A stretch of 38,326 nucleotides of DNA from Candidatus Bathyarchaeota archaeon (GCA_003165195.1 PLSP01000045.1:1-38326), one strand, 5' to 3'. Numbered from the stretch's first letter, positions 24,209 to 33,699 are shown. The notes: generated from the letters alone by a model not told the origin. Translations and numbers: made by a program.

Positions 24209-24727
24209 CTATTTTTTGGTTGCTGGTTGAGAATCCACGATTTCGGTTTTGCCGTTTTTTCTTATAACATGCAATTGAAAGTCATATTCTCTGCAATAGT
24301 TTTTGAAGTCTCTATAGTTTGCTTGGTTTGCTTGAAAATCTTCTTCGGTTACTATTTGGCAAATCCGCTTTAAACAACCCTTATGTGCCATAACATCTGG
24401 GACAACCCCGCCTACTTCTGAGGGTTTTTCCCAGCCTTCAGCGTTTGCCTTTACCAGCCAATTATCTTTCTTGAGATCTTCAGCAATAGTCCTAACGCAT
24501 ACATCATGAGAGTCTAGCGTGTCAGTTTTTTTCTTCGGGATGTCGCCAGCTTTTTGCTTGTTTTCAGGGTTTTGCTCAAAATTCTTTATCAATTCATCTA
24601 TTTCTTTTGCAGTTTTAGCTTTCAATGTGTATTCTCCTTTTGTCGCTTTGAATGTTCCATCTTTTTCATGAGATATAGTAAATCCACTGGTGTAATCTGT
24701 ATTTTTGCAAGATTCTTTTTTATTCAT
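24209..24727 (-). CDS. hypothetical protein with possible restriction-endonuclease-like fold
   Basis: Protein of 172 residues. The first ~75 residues are polar and probably loosely folded with a small beta element (GTFKATKGEYTLKAK). From ~80 the order helix (VCVRTIAEDLKKDNWLVK), then GGVVPDVMAHKG, a strand (RICQIVTEED) and a helix plus final strand (YDFQLHVIRKNG) resembles small archaeal PD-(D/E)xK nuclease-like domains. The usual lysine after the acidic pair is not obvious, so activity is doubtful. No mobile genes are adjacent. Confidence 0.5.
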   Translation of the reverse strand: MNKKESCKNTDYTSGFTISHEKDGTFKATKGEYTLKAKTAKEIDELIKNFEQNPENKQKAGDIPKKKTDTLDSHDVCVRTIAEDLKKDNWLVKANAEGWEKPSEVGGVVPDVMAHKGCLKRICQIVTEEDFQANQANYRDFKNYCREYDFQLHVIRKNGKTEIVDSQPATKK

Positions 24728-24930
24728 GCTTTATCCCCGTTTAAAACTTTTTCCACTGAACTATTACTGAGCGTTTTTTATAAGAACTGTCAAAGAGAAT
24801 AATGTTTCCCTTCTTGGCAGATAGCAATTCCCGCAAAAGGAAAAAGGAATTCCTAAATAATAGATTTGACATAGGCGCTTGGATTACGAGGACACTCAAT
24901 CAATAAAATATAACTGTGGGTGAAAGCAGA

Positions 24931-25458
24931 ATGTGCGCGAGATTCTTAACGAAGACTTATGTCCTTGTGGTTTTGGCGGTTTTTTTGGTTCTGGTGGTAA
25001 CCACTTACGCGCTTGCACAAGAGGCTTATTCGACCACCACGCCCTCAGCTGCAAACCAAACTCAGACGCAGATAAACAATATTCGTCAAACCGTGACGCC
25101 ATTAAGCATTTTTGTTAATAATTTTCTTGTAAGCATTCTAGCTATCGTTCCGATAGGCGGTCTCATTTTTTTTGGCAGAGTGTGGATTAACACTGGGCAA
25201 ACTATAGGCCAGTTGGCGTACTCTTACCATGTGTCTCCGCTGCTCTACGTAATCGGCGTTTACATTCCTGTAGGCACGATCGAAAACATGGCTTACTCAG
25301 TTATCCTTGCGGAAAGCCTTTTCTTAACATATGCAATGGCAAAAGGAACCTTCTTTGAACGCCTAAAATATCAAACATGGAAATCTCTAATACTCTATCT
25401 TGTCTTGTTGGCCATCGCCGCCACTGTCGAATCAACCTTAATTACTGGCCATCTATAA
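24931..25458 (+). CDS. SpoIIM/DUF95-like membrane protein
   Basis: ATG 24931 is preferred over the track's GTG 24916, because a TATA (aaaatataac, ~24905) would start transcription almost at the ATG, giving a leaderless mRNA. The 175-residue product has a signal or first helix (TYVLVVLAVFLVLVVTTYALA), a polar loop, and four more helices. NNFLVSILAIVPIGGLIFFG and GVYIPVGTIENMAYSVILAE match the NN-x-G and P-x-G-x-x-E pattern of the stage II sporulation protein M family. Archaeal members are of unknown function, possibly envelope-related. Confidence 0.62.
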   Translation: MCARFLTKTYVLVVLAVFLVLVVTTYALAQEAYSTTTPSAANQTQTQINNIRQTVTPLSIFVNNFLVSILAIVPIGGLIFFGRVWINTGQTIGQLAYSYHVSPLLYVIGVYIPVGTIENMAYSVILAESLFLTYAMAKGTFFERLKYQTWKSLILYLVLLAIAATVESTLITGHL

Positions 25459-25470
25459 CCAATCGTCAGG

Positions 25471-25599
25471 TTACTGCGTTTTCTGCTCTGCTTTTAGCTG
25501 CCGATTCTTTGTCCCCTCAGTTTTTTCTAGGGTCTGAGACCAGTTGGTAAAGCAGTCCCAGAGTAGGCTTGAATCCTTCTCTTTTTTGTTGGTGCTCAT
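25471..25599 (-). CDS. tiny ORF (42 residues) coupled to the dienelactone hydrolase gene
   Basis: Too short for the ORF track. Its ATG overlaps the hydrolase stop (ATGA), it reads STNKKEKDSSLLWDCFTNWS and ends in a polar QLKAEQKTQ. The product is charged, helical and has two tryptophans. Stop-start overlap suggests coupled translation, but I see no homologue by eye and it may be chance. Confidence 0.4.
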   Translation of the reverse strand: MSTNKKEKDSSLLWDCFTNWSQTLEKTEGTKNRQLKAEQKTQ

Positions 25600-26402
25600 T
25601 GGTTCGCCTTGAGGTATTTGTTGAAAAAAGCCAACGCTAACGTCCATGCGTCTTCGGCTGCAGCTTTGTTGTAGACAGGTCTTGTTTCGTTGAAAAAGGC
25701 ATGTTGCGTTCCTTGATAAATTTTTAGTTGAAAGGTTTTTTTGTGTGCAATCATGCTTTCGACTAAAGCTGAGACTCCGCAGGTTATCCTTTGGTCCTCC
25801 CCTGCGGAGATTCCGAAGACTGGTCCGCTTATTTTTGCTATTGCATCTAGTGGTTTTGGGTTTGCACCGTAGAAGGGAACCGCAGCCTTGAACGGGTACT
25901 CGGTTGCAAGTTGGTATGATAGGCCGCCGCCTAAGCAGAAGCCTGTTATGCCCAGGCTTTCAGGGTCGACGCTTTGGAGGGTTTTAATGTAGTCAACGCA
26001 GGAGAGCAAGTCTTTGGTCATTGCTTGTTCCGCGGTTTCTCGCCCTGTAAAAAAGAAATTTACGATTTTTCGGTCTTCTTCAGATAGGCTCGCTATCAGT
26101 TTTTGCATTTCTGCTGGGTCATTACGTTTTTCTGGAGGGAGCTTCCACATTTGTGTCATGCCCCTTTGGATGGCTTCTTCGGTTAGGTCTTTTTGTCGGC
26201 TGAAAAGGTGCGGGGCGACGGCGACGAAGCCTTGTTGGGCGTACCTGTCTGCGACGCCTTTGATTTGAGTGTTGAGTCCCCAGGCTTCATGGACGACGAT
26301 GATGGCGGGGTTGGGTGTTTTGGTTTTTGGAGCGGCAACATAGCATGTCATGACTGCGCCGTCAAAACATTTGAATTTTGAAGTTTCACTTGAAAATTCC
26401 AT
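25596..26402 (-). CDS. dienelactone hydrolase family protein
   Basis: The track begins at 26519, but ATG 26402 is the better start: a TATA (CTTATATAAT, 26431-26440) lies 30-35 bases upstream, and the 268-residue product begins with the family's first strand. AIIVVHEAWGLNTQIKG, the nucleophile elbow GITGFCLGGGLSY (Cys in place of Ser, as in true dienelactone hydrolases), GISAGEDQRI (acid) and GTQHAFFNETR (His) give the full triad. It would hydrolyse a lactone or ester in the cytoplasm; the natural substrate is unknown. Confidence 0.87.
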   Translation of the reverse strand: MEFSSETSKFKCFDGAVMTCYVAAPKTKTPNPAIIVVHEAWGLNTQIKGVADRYAQQGFVAVAPHLFSRQKDLTEEAIQRGMTQMWKLPPEKRNDPAEMQKLIASLSEEDRKIVNFFFTGRETAEQAMTKDLLSCVDYIKTLQSVDPESLGITGFCLGGGLSYQLATEYPFKAAVPFYGANPKPLDAIAKISGPVFGISAGEDQRITCGVSALVESMIAHKKTFQLKIYQGTQHAFFNETRPVYNKAAAEDAWTLALAFFNKYLKANQ

Positions 26403-26430
26403 AATGATCACTAATACCTTTTCTCGGGTT

Positions 26431-26440
26431 ATTATATAAG
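26431..26440 (-). promoter_or_regulatory. TATA box of the dienelactone hydrolase gene
   Basis: CTTATATAAT on the minus strand is a strong archaeal TATA element at the right distance from ATG 26402. It argues against the longer upstream ORF. Confidence 0.65.
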
Positions 26441-26820
26441 GGTAGTTTACAAACGCTTGTTTGTTTGCACTATTAGCCAGCTTTATGAACTCCTTTGAGG
26501 TGCACTTACAATGAATCATACGGAGGGTCCGGCAGGCTATTTTCGATGTTTATTCTAAAGCGTTTATCAAGACTTAAGCTATAATGCAAATAAATTATCT
26601 ATAGGAGGGATAGGGGTCTACTATTTGAAACGGTTTTCTAGCAACAAAAAGGCGGCCAAAGCATCGCCCTTTAACCCATGCAAGTGAAACGACGAGGGAG
26701 GATAGGGGTCTACATTTTACATGGGATTTCTATAGGTAAAATTGGCGCTGGCTGCGCTCTCTACGGGGTATGAGTCTAGTTTTTACAACAAGCTTCTATA
26801 GGTAAAAATGGGAACTATAT
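26441..26820. repeat. gene-free stretch with interleaved short repeats, downstream of trpA
   Basis: I see no gene in this stretch. It holds two copies of GATAGGGGTCTAC (26609-26621 and 26701-26713), two copies of TTCTATAGGTAAAA (26728-26741 and 26794-26807) and three copies of TCTATAGG (26598, 26729, 26795). The spacing is not regular enough for CRISPR. It may hold the trp terminator, a small RNA or repeated binding sites. Confidence 0.45.
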
Positions 26821-27636
26821 TCAAGCCTTAATTTTAGTGGCTACTTTTAGGGCTGAGGCGGCTGCTTGCAGTTCTTTTAGCATTGCATTAGTATTGTCTT
26901 TGTGTTTTTGGGTTAGGTTGATGAATGCGCTTCCGACGATGACGCCGTCTGCCCCTGCCCCGATAATTCGCGAAACGTGTCCTGGCTTGGAGACTCCAAA
27001 GCCCACTGCCAACGGAATCTTGGCCGCCGTGAAAGGCAGCACCCGTTTGACAAGGGCGATGGTTGAATCTGAAACATCTGTTTGGGTGCCTGTGACGCCG
27101 AAGTGGGAAACGAGATACAGAAAACCCGACGAACACTCAACAATCCGTTTGAGCCGCTCGTTGGAGGTGGATGGGGCGGCTAGAAAGATTGTGTCGACAC
27201 AAGTTTTGCTTGCCGCCTTTTTGTAGTCGCCTGCTTCTTCAATGGGCAAGTCGGGTACAATGACTCCGTCTAATAGGCACTCTTTTGCTAAAGCGAAGAA
27301 TTTGTCGAGGCCCATCCTGAACACTGGGTTGTAATATGTCATGACAGCGATAGGCACGTCATGCCGCAGGCGGATTTCCTTAGCAATTTCAAGAACCTTA
27401 ATGGGAGTTGTTCCAGCCCTTAGCGCCCGTACGCTCGCAGCCTGAATTGTAGGTCCATCGGCGATGGGGTCAGAGAACGGCAAGCCAAGCTCCAGAACGT
27501 CAACGCCACCTTTGATTAATGCATCAGCAATTTTGAGAGTTAAGTCCGGCGTTGGGTCTCCAGCGGTGATGTAGCCGACGAGGGCGCCGTTTCCATTTGC
27601 TTTGGCTTTTTGGAATGCAACCGATATTGAGCTCAT
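26821..27636 (-). CDS. trpA: tryptophan synthase alpha subunit
   Basis: TIM-barrel enzyme of 271 residues that cleaves indole-3-glycerol phosphate to indole and glyceraldehyde 3-phosphate, feeding Trp[21 protein letters not shown] contains the catalytic glutamate and the signature aspartate region, [12 protein letters not shown] the second, and [11 protein letters not shown] with [10 protein letters not shown] the phosphate-binding end. Length is normal. The start overlaps the trpB stop by 4 bases. Last gene of the operon. Confidence 0.95.
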   Translation of the reverse strand: MSSISVAFQKAKANGNGALVGYITAGDPTPDLTLKIADALIKGGVDVLELGLPFSDPIADGPTIQAASVRALRAGTTPIKVLEIAKEIRLRHDVPIAVMTYYNPVFRMGLDKFFALAKECLLDGVIVPDLPIEEAGDYKKAASKTCVDTIFLAAPSTSNERLKRIVECSSGFLYLVSHFGVTGTQTDVSDSTIALVKRVLPFTAAKIPLAVGFGVSKPGHVSRIIGAGADGVIVGSAFINLTQKHKDNTNAMLKELQAAASALKVATKIKA

Positions 27637-28835
27637 ATTTTTACCCCGATGTAATCAGCTATGGTTTCCACGTCTTTGTCGCCTCGCCCTGACAAAGTTA
27701 CAACTATGGACTGCGTCTTTTCCATTTTAGGCGCCAGTTTCATCGCATAAGCTACCGCATGAGAGGACTCCAAAGCGGGTAGAATGCCTTCTTCTCTGGA
27801 TAGAGTAAGGAAAGCTTCTACTGCTTCCTTGTCGGTCGCTGAAACGTATTGTGCCCGCTTGAGTGTTTTCAGAAAAGAATGTTCGGGTCCAACGCCTGGG
27901 TAATCTAAGCCTGCAGATATGCTGTGGGTATTTTGGATTTGCCCATTACTATCCTGGAGAAAGTACGAGAACATTCCGTGGAATACCCCTTCGGAACCCG
28001 CAGATAATGTGGCAGCATGTTTGCCTGTTTCTATGCCTTCACCTGCAGCTTCCACACCATAAAGTTTGACTACAGAGTCATCTTCAAAAAAGTAAAATGT
28101 GCCCATTGCATTGCTTCCGCCGCCCACACAAGCAACCAACGCGTCAGGCAATCTGCCTTCTTTAGTTTGGAATTGCGTTTTGATTTCTTTACCTATAACA
28201 CTTTGAAAATCCCTAACAATCATCGGGTACGGGTGTGGACCCATTGTAGACCCAATCAAGTAATAGGTAGATTCAATGTTAGTTACCCAATCCCTAAAAG
28301 CCTCATTAATGGAGTCTTTGAGGGTTTTTGTGCCCGATTCCACAGGGTGCACTTCAGCGTTTAAAAGTTTCATACGGAACACGTTGAGGCGTTGACGTTC
28401 ACAGTCTTCCGTGCCCATAAATATTTCCGCTTTCAACCCTAAAGCTGCGCAAGCTATCGCGGTGGCTACACCATGCTGTCCAGCTCCAGTCTCAGCAATT
28501 ACACGCGTTTTGCCCATTCGTTTAGCGAGCAACGCCTGTCCGAGTGTGTTGTTGATTTTGTGTGCTCCGCCGTGGGCCAAATCTTCGCGTTTGAGGTAAA
28601 TTTTAGCCCCGCCCAGCTTACGCGTCAAATTCTCAGCGTAATACAACGGGGTCGGTCTGCCCACGAAATCTGCAAGGTAATAGTCGAGTTCTTTTTGGAA
28701 GCCGGGGTCTTTCCTTGCTTGGCCGTAGGCTTCTTCCAGCTCCCTGATTGCCTCCATAAGAACTTCAGGTACGAATCGGCCGCCGTATTTCCCGTATTTG
28801 CTGTCAACTGGGTAACTGCTTATTTTATTTTGCAT
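27633..28835 (-). CDS. trpB: tryptophan synthase beta subunit
   Basis: Pyridoxal-phosphate enzyme of 400 residues joining indole and serine to tryptophan. The PLP lysine lies in [18 protein letters not shown], followed by [12 protein letters not shown] and the phosphate loop GGGSNAMG. Length and the N-terminal [17 protein letters not shown] match the TrpB1 type that works with TrpA, not the standalone TrpB2 type. It overlaps trpC by 11 bases and trpA by 4. Confidence 0.96.
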   Translation of the reverse strand: MQNKISSYPVDSKYGKYGGRFVPEVLMEAIRELEEAYGQARKDPGFQKELDYYLADFVGRPTPLYYAENLTRKLGGAKIYLKREDLAHGGAHKINNTLGQALLAKRMGKTRVIAETGAGQHGVATAIACAALGLKAEIFMGTEDCERQRLNVFRMKLLNAEVHPVESGTKTLKDSINEAFRDWVTNIESTYYLIGSTMGPHPYPMIVRDFQSVIGKEIKTQFQTKEGRLPDALVACVGGGSNAMGTFYFFEDDSVVKLYGVEAAGEGIETGKHAATLSAGSEGVFHGMFSYFLQDSNGQIQNTHSISAGLDYPGVGPEHSFLKTLKRAQYVSATDKEAVEAFLTLSREEGILPALESSHAVAYAMKLAPKMEKTQSIVVTLSGRGDKDVETIADYIGVKI

Positions 28836-29604
28836 TCACAAACTCCTTGACCTTCTGTTCAATATCGCTGCTTGACATTATGGCTGATCCGATAAGGAAA
28901 GCTCGTGCGCCAGCCTGTTTCAAAAACTCTATGTCTGCGGTTGTGTTGATGCCGCTTTCACTAACAACCAGTTTGCCGTTAGACCCGTTTTCAGCCAGAA
29001 TTCTCTTCGTCACGCCCAAATCAACCTTTAATGTGGATAGGTTGCGGTTGTTTATTCCAACCAAATCTGCGCCTGAAGTTACGGCAGAGCAAAACTCCGC
29101 TTTAGTGTGTGTTTCAAGCAGAACTTCAAGCCCCAACAGATGGGCTCCAAGTATCATTTCATCCACGCTTTTCTCGATGTAGCCTCTATCAAAGAGCGCT
29201 TGAATCAACAAAACAGCGTTTGCCCCCATCTTATAAGCCGACTGGATCTGCACCGGACTCACAATTATGTCTTTCATAAGAATAGGCAACTTCACTGCCC
29301 CTCGAGCCTGAGCTAACGCTTCAAGCGAACCGCTGAACTGCCTGGGTTCAGTTAACACAGATAACCCTGTTGCTCCGCCTCTTTGCATTGCCTTCGCAAT
29401 CTCGCCTGCATCAATGTTTGATCTTATGACGCCAGCGGATGGTGAAGCAGCTTTAATTTCACTTATAACAGGAGCTGCTTTGCAGTTTAGAATTGCCTGC
29501 TTTAAACTGACATGGATACGTTCTGAGGGTTGAGCTTGATCGTAATATTCGTCATCAACGTTTATTTGTGCTACCCGGGCCAGCACATCAAGATAATCAC
29601 GCAT
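28825..29604 (-). CDS. trpC: indole-3-glycerol-phosphate synthase
   Basis: The track starts at 29655, inside trpD; ATG 29604 ([13 protein letters not shown]) is a better start, overlaps the trpD end by a few bases and gives 259 residues, usual for the enzyme. [17 protein letters not shown] carries the catalytic lysine and SPS motif, LMKDIIV the second lysine, and [11 protein letters not shown] plus VSESGI the product-binding residues. It closes the indole ring. No fused phosphoribosylanthranilate isomerase domain is present. Confidence 0.94.
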   Translation of the reverse strand: MRDYLDVLARVAQINVDDEYYDQAQPSERIHVSLKQAILNCKAAPVISEIKAASPSAGVIRSNIDAGEIAKAMQRGGATGLSVLTEPRQFSGSLEALAQARGAVKLPILMKDIIVSPVQIQSAYKMGANAVLLIQALFDRGYIEKSVDEMILGAHLLGLEVLLETHTKAEFCSAVTSGADLVGINNRNLSTLKVDLGVTKRILAENGSNGKLVVSESGINTTADIEFLKQAGARAFLIGSAIMSSSDIEQKVKEFVNAK

Positions 29605-30658
29605 ATTTCTCTTCAAACTCCTTAAGTTTAGACTCACTACCCCCCGAAGCCACAATTAAACCTTTAAGCTTACGGTAGGCAGCACCACTTATGATTGATT
29701 CACGAGCTAACTCCATACCCCCTTCAAAATCCTCAGCTCCCCCGCCAACAACAATTCCTGCAGCACTGTTAACAAGGGCAAACTCCACTTTGGGATCGTC
29801 GAGGGCAAGATTGCCGCTCACAATTCTGAAGAAAACTTCAGCGTTTTCCTGGGCGGCTGCCAACTTCAAATCTGCAATGGATGCTTTCTCTACTTTGAAA
29901 TCGCTTGGAGAAACCTCAAACTCTTGTACTTCGCCGTTCTTTAACCATGCAACAACGGTTTTTCCAACAGTTGACACCTCATCCAAACCATCTAAACCGT
30001 GGACAACCATGGCTTCTTCACAGCCCAAACGTTTCAAAGCATAAGCCAACGGCGCAGTCAACTTCTGGTCGTAAACTCCTAAGAGCTGCGCGTTTGCAGA
30101 TGCAGGGTTAGTTAATGGACCCAGAAGGTTGAAAACGGTGCGAATGCCAATTTCCCGTCTCGGTTCAGCCGCATACATCATTGCAGGATGAAAAGCTGGG
30201 GCAAACATGAAGCCGATGCCCACCGTCTCAATGATGCGCTCAACCTCTTTAGGCTGCAAATCTAAATTGAGCCCAAGCTTTTCCAGCACGTCGGCGCTTC
30301 CACTTTTGCTTGTAACCGCCCTGTTCCCATGCTTAGCAACTGCGACACCTGCGCCCGCAATCACGAATGCCGCTGCAGTGCTGACGTTGAAAGTTTTGAT
30401 TTTGTCTCCGCCCGTACCGCAAGTGTCAACAAGGCGGCTTTGCACATGGGGGTGGATTTTGATGCTGTGCTCGCGCATTACCGCGGCAAAAGCAATTAGT
30501 TCCTCAACAGCTTCGCCTTTCATTCGCAATGCTGTTAGAAAAGCCGCTGTCTGCGAGCTTGTTGCTTTACCTGAAATGACTTCACGCATGATTTCCCCTG
30601 ACTCATCGCTTGTTAAGCTGTTGCCTTCAATGAGTTTCTGTATGCCTTCCCGAATCAT
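29597..30658 (-). CDS. trpD: anthranilate phosphoribosyltransferase
   Basis: Enzyme of 353 residues that attaches phosphoribose from PRPP to anthranilate. DTCGTGGDKIKTFNVSTAAA is the glycine-rich PRPP loop, VAKHGNRAVTSKSGSADVLE the second signature, and residues GLDGLDEVSTVGKT the family segment. The start overlaps the trpG stop by 4 bases. Length is normal. Confidence 0.95.
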   Translation of the reverse strand: MIREGIQKLIEGNSLTSDESGEIMREVISGKATSSQTAAFLTALRMKGEAVEELIAFAAVMREHSIKIHPHVQSRLVDTCGTGGDKIKTFNVSTAAAFVIAGAGVAVAKHGNRAVTSKSGSADVLEKLGLNLDLQPKEVERIIETVGIGFMFAPAFHPAMMYAAEPRREIGIRTVFNLLGPLTNPASANAQLLGVYDQKLTAPLAYALKRLGCEEAMVVHGLDGLDEVSTVGKTVVAWLKNGEVQEFEVSPSDFKVEKASIADLKLAAAQENAEVFFRIVSGNLALDDPKVEFALVNSAAGIVVGGGAEDFEGGMELARESIISGAAYRKLKGLIVASGGSESKLKEFEEKYA

Positions 30659-31242
30659 GGCCGATTTCCATCCAAGAAGTTTTTAATTATAATTTTGCCG
30701 TCTTCGCAAAGAATCGACTCAGGGTGGAATTGGACGCCGTCAATTGGAAATTTGACATGCCTAACCGCCATAATTTCCCCGTCATCAATACATTCAGCAC
30801 TGATTTCAAGACACGACGGAACAGATGAGCGTTCTCCTGCTAGCGAGTGATACCGCGTAGCCGTGAAGGGATTGCGAACGCCTTTAAAGATGCCCTTTTG
30901 GTCATGTTCTATGGTGCAGGTTTTGCCGTGCATTAGACGCTTGGCATGGACGATTTTGCCGCCAAAAGCATGGATTATTCCCTGATGCCCCAGACAGACA
31001 CCTAAAGTGGGAATGGAAGGGCTCATTGTTTGAAGGATTTTTGTGCACACCCCGAAGTACTTTTCATCTTCAGGGGTACCTGGCCCCGGTGAGATAACTA
31101 TTCGGTCAGGATTTAGCAGCCTCAATTCTTCCAACGTTACTTTGTTGTTTCTGTAGACTATTGGTTCAGCGCCCAACTCGCCGATGTACTGTACTATGTT
31201 ATACACAAATGAGTCGTAGTTGTCAATCACAACAACCTTCAC
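30655..31242 (-). CDS. trpG: anthranilate synthase glutamine amidotransferase subunit
   Basis: Class I amidotransferase of 195 residues supplying ammonia to TrpE. The catalytic cysteine is in LGVCLGHQGI, the oxyanion strand is VISPGPGTPEDE, and the histidine and glutamate are in VQFHPESIL. The start overlaps the trpE stop by 4 bases, supporting tight co-translation. A para-aminobenzoate role (pabA) is possible, but the trp context favours TrpG. Confidence 0.94.
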   Translation of the reverse strand: MKVVVIDNYDSFVYNIVQYIGELGAEPIVYRNNKVTLEELRLLNPDRIVISPGPGTPEDEKYFGVCTKILQTMSPSIPTLGVCLGHQGIIHAFGGKIVHAKRLMHGKTCTIEHDQKGIFKGVRNPFTATRYHSLAGERSSVPSCLEISAECIDDGEIMAVRHVKFPIDGVQFHPESILCEDGKIIIKNFLDGNRP

Positions 31243-32646
31243 TTAGGCGCACCTCCAGCCATCTCCAGCGCCTTCATAAGCGCCCTTGCTTTGTGTTCCG
31301 TTTCAAACCACTCCTGCTCTGGTACAGAATCAGCTACGACGCCTCCGCCTGCTTGGATGTAGGCTTGGTTTTTGTCGGCGAAGAGAGTGCGGATGGTTAT
31401 GGCGAAGTCTGCGTTGCCATTGTAGGAAAAGTAGCCGACGGCTCCAGCATAGGGCCCACGCCTAGCAGGTTCCAACTCGTCAATTATCTCCATTGCCCGC
31501 ACCTTTGGGGCTCCAGAAACCGTTCCCGCAGGAAAAACAGCCCGCAGTGCATCGTAACTTTGAAGATTATCGCGAAGCTGCCCCACTACTCGAGAAACAA
31601 TGTGTTGCACATGACTGTACTGATGGACTTTCATGAATTCGGGAACATGAACACTTCCAAACTTAGAGATTCTGCCCACATCGTTTCGCGCTAAATCAAC
31701 AAGCATTACATGTTCAGCCCGTTCTTTTGGGTCGGCTAATAATTCAGCGACTAATCTGTCGTTTTCGACTGGATCTTGAGCAACCGGTCGGGTGCCTGCA
31801 ATTGGGAAGGTTTCAACCGTCCTATCTTCGACTCGGACAAGCATTTCTGGGCTTGCTCCAACGATTTGCCGCTCGTTGGACTTGTAAAAGAACATGTAGG
31901 GAGACGGGTTGATGGTTCTGAGCGCCTCATAGAATGGGACCAAATTGCCGTTTGTTTGGAACTGGAAGCGTTTAGAGGGAACAACTTGGAAGATGTCTCC
32001 AGCGGTTATGTATTCTTTTGCTTTTTGTACTGCTGCCTCATAGGTTTCTTTTCTTATGTTTACTTTGGGCTCAGTGTATGTTAACAATTCTTGGTCAATA
32101 GGCTGCTTCAGCAGGTGTTCAACCTCAGGTAGACGGTTTTCGCCGCGGTAATAGTAGTAGGCTTGTTTTTTTATATGGTTGAAAGCTAAGCCGTCATCAA
32201 ATATGCCCATTTCTAAGTCGGGAAAACCCAGTTCTGCTTTCCCATTCTCCGGTAGGCTTTCCCAGTAGTGAACAGCATCATAGGAAATATATCCGACTGC
32301 TCCGCCGACGAATCGAAATTCGCTGTTGGAAGAGGCTTGATCTTTGAGGAGGCGCTCTAAAATTTGGAGTGGGTCTTTTGTTTGCTCCGTGATTGTTTGT
32401 CCTGTTTGTTGATTTTGGATTTGGGCTATGCCGTTTTTTGTTTGGAGGGTTATTTTTGGGTCGAATCCAATAAACGAGTATTGGGCTAGTTTTTTTGGTC
32501 CTTCGATGGATTCTAAAAGATAGGTTGTTTGGTATTGTTTTTGGAGTTTTGAAAATATTTCGAGGGGTTGCTGTTGGAGCGAAATCTGTTGGATTTTTAG
32601 GGCGTCTGCTGATTTAGGTTTTGTTGTGCCAAAGGCGATTCCCCAT
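31239..32646 (-). CDS. trpE: anthranilate synthase component I, with start offset by one base
   Basis: Chorismate-using enzyme, first of the pathway. The track shows only the last 323 residues, from ATG 32210. The frame is open further upstream and encodes the TrpE N-terminal domain, including TTYLLESIEGPKKLAQYSFI (the feedback-site LLES) and FRFVGGAVGYISYD. The catalytic part has SPEMLVRVE, IAGTRP, DLARNDVGRI and GTVSGAPKVRAMEI. No ATG/GTG/TTG precedes the N-terminal domain in frame. ATG 32646, with AGGAG 8-9 bases upstream and a TATA at 32688-32694, fits perfectly if GGGG (32641-32644) is read as GGG, giving GIAFGTTKP and 468 residues. A one-base assembly error or recoding is likely. Confidence 0.88.
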
Positions 32647-32684
32647 TTGCTTCTGCTCCTTATGTTCTGAACCAGACTACAACG

Positions 32685-32696
32685 TACTATTTAAGG
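32685..32696 (-). promoter_or_regulatory. TATA box of the trp operon
   Basis: CCTTAAATAGTA on the minus strand would start transcription near 32665, about 20 bases before the AGGAG/ATG at 32646. It supports a trpE start at 32646 and transcription of all six trp genes from here. Confidence 0.6.
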
Positions 32697-32715
32697 CTTA
32701 TTTGTACAGAAACGT

Positions 32716-33045
32716 TCATTTAGGAGTTTTGAGCACCATATTCATCCAATCAAAATAAGCTTTCGAACCCTCAACAATCGGCAAAGCCAAAACCTCCGGC
32801 ACCTCATAACTATGCATGCCCCGAACATGCTCAACAACCTCCTCAAACAAATCAATCCGCGACTTCATAACAATCAAACATTCTTCAGCGTGGTCAATTT
32901 TGCCAAGCCAATAAAAAGAAGACGAAACAGAATTGATGATGTTTCCGCAGGCAATCAAGTGATTATCCAAAAGGGTCTGGGTTATTTTTTCCGCTTGCGC
33001 TTTATCTTTGGCAGTAACTAAAATTACTATGTAACTGTTTTTCAA
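32716..33045 (-). CDS. cutA: CutA1-like divalent-cation tolerance protein
   Basis: The second TTG (33045) has gggga at suitable spacing and is preferred to the TTG at 33060. Product of 109 residues with the CutA1 pattern: YIVILVTAKDKAQAEKITQT, LIACGNIIN (CxN region), FYWLGKIDHAEECLIVMKS, and the signature MHSYEVPEVLALPIVEG ending in YFDWM. The family forms trimers; its copper role is known mainly in E. coli and the archaeal function is uncertain. It sits just upstream of the trp promoter on the same strand. Confidence 0.9.
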   Translation of the reverse strand: MKNSYIVILVTAKDKAQAEKITQTLLDNHLIACGNIINSVSSSFYWLGKIDHAEECLIVMKSRIDLFEEVVEHVRGMHSYEVPEVLALPIVEGSKAYFDWMNMVLKTPK

Positions 33046-33198
33046 AGAACTTTTCCCCAAAATGTTGGTTTAAGCAAATAAATAAAGTCTTAGGCAATTT
33101 GGCCATGAGAAGTCTTGGATTTAGCGAAACATGATTTAAATTTGTGTTTCCTCTATGTGGTATAGAGATATGTTAGGTAAGTACTGGAGGGATGTCGT

Positions 33199-33699
33199 TT
33201 GATTGAAGAACAGCTTAAAGTGCTAAAAGGATTTAATGACGCAACTAAAGGCATGGATCTAAACGCGTTTTCGAAAAAACTCAATTTAACCACAGCTGAA
33301 ACCATAGAACAAATGAAACAGCTTGCAAAAGAAGGATTTCTGCAGAAAGTCGGTGGAGGATATGGAATAGCGCATAAAGGGAAAGCAGCGTTAAAGGCAC
33401 TTTTGCCTGTTCCTGAAGGGATGAGTTTCCAGTTCTACTGTGCGTTAACCCAGCCTATCCAGCTCTCGGCAGCCACGCTTAAAGAGTTTTATTTAGCTGT
33501 CAGGCAGGTCAGCTTAGAATCATTAGAGTTTCATCTCTACCGAAGCGACTTTGAAAACTGGGTAAGAGACGCAGGCAAAGACCCAGAGCTTGCGCATGAA
33601 ATTAGCCATCTCAGAGAAGACGAAATTAGAGGTGACGAATTAAGAACCGAGCTTCTAAAACTGCTTGATAATGCGTACAGCATCCGAGAACTTATCTAA
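33199..33699 (+). CDS. winged-helix plus DUF5752-type protein
   Basis: Protein of 166 residues starting at TTG with ggaggg 8 bases upstream and a TATA (gatttaaat, ~33134). Residues 1-70 form a small winged helix (FSKKLNLTTAETIEQMKQLA then GFLQKVGGGYGI). Residues ~75-166 match DUF5752: MSFQFYCALTQPIQLSAATL then FHLYRSDFENWVRD. The second domain occurs in several archaeal and bacterial proteins of unknown function. It may be a regulator; the target is unknown. Confidence 0.65.
   Translation: MIEEQLKVLKGFNDATKGMDLNAFSKKLNLTTAETIEQMKQLAKEGFLQKVGGGYGIAHKGKAALKALLPVPEGMSFQFYCALTQPIQLSAATLKEFYLAVRQVSLESLEFHLYRSDFENWVRDAGKDPELAHEISHLREDEIRGDELRTELLKLLDNAYSIRELI

Noticed and set aside
26598-26807. 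CRISPR array
   Set aside because: Repeats are 13-14 bp, only two copies each, at unequal spacing, with no cas genes.
30207-30686. 159-residue plus-strand ORF
   Set aside because: Antisense to trpD; serine- and proline-rich composition typical of a shadow frame.
31161-31694. 177-residue plus-strand ORF
   Set aside because: Antisense to trpE and trpG, which are certain.
32614-32646. Ten-residue leader peptide MGNRLWHNKT before trpE
   Set aside because: It has one Trp and a good ribosome-binding site, but no attenuator hairpin follows, and a single-base correction turns the same ATG into a perfect TrpE start.
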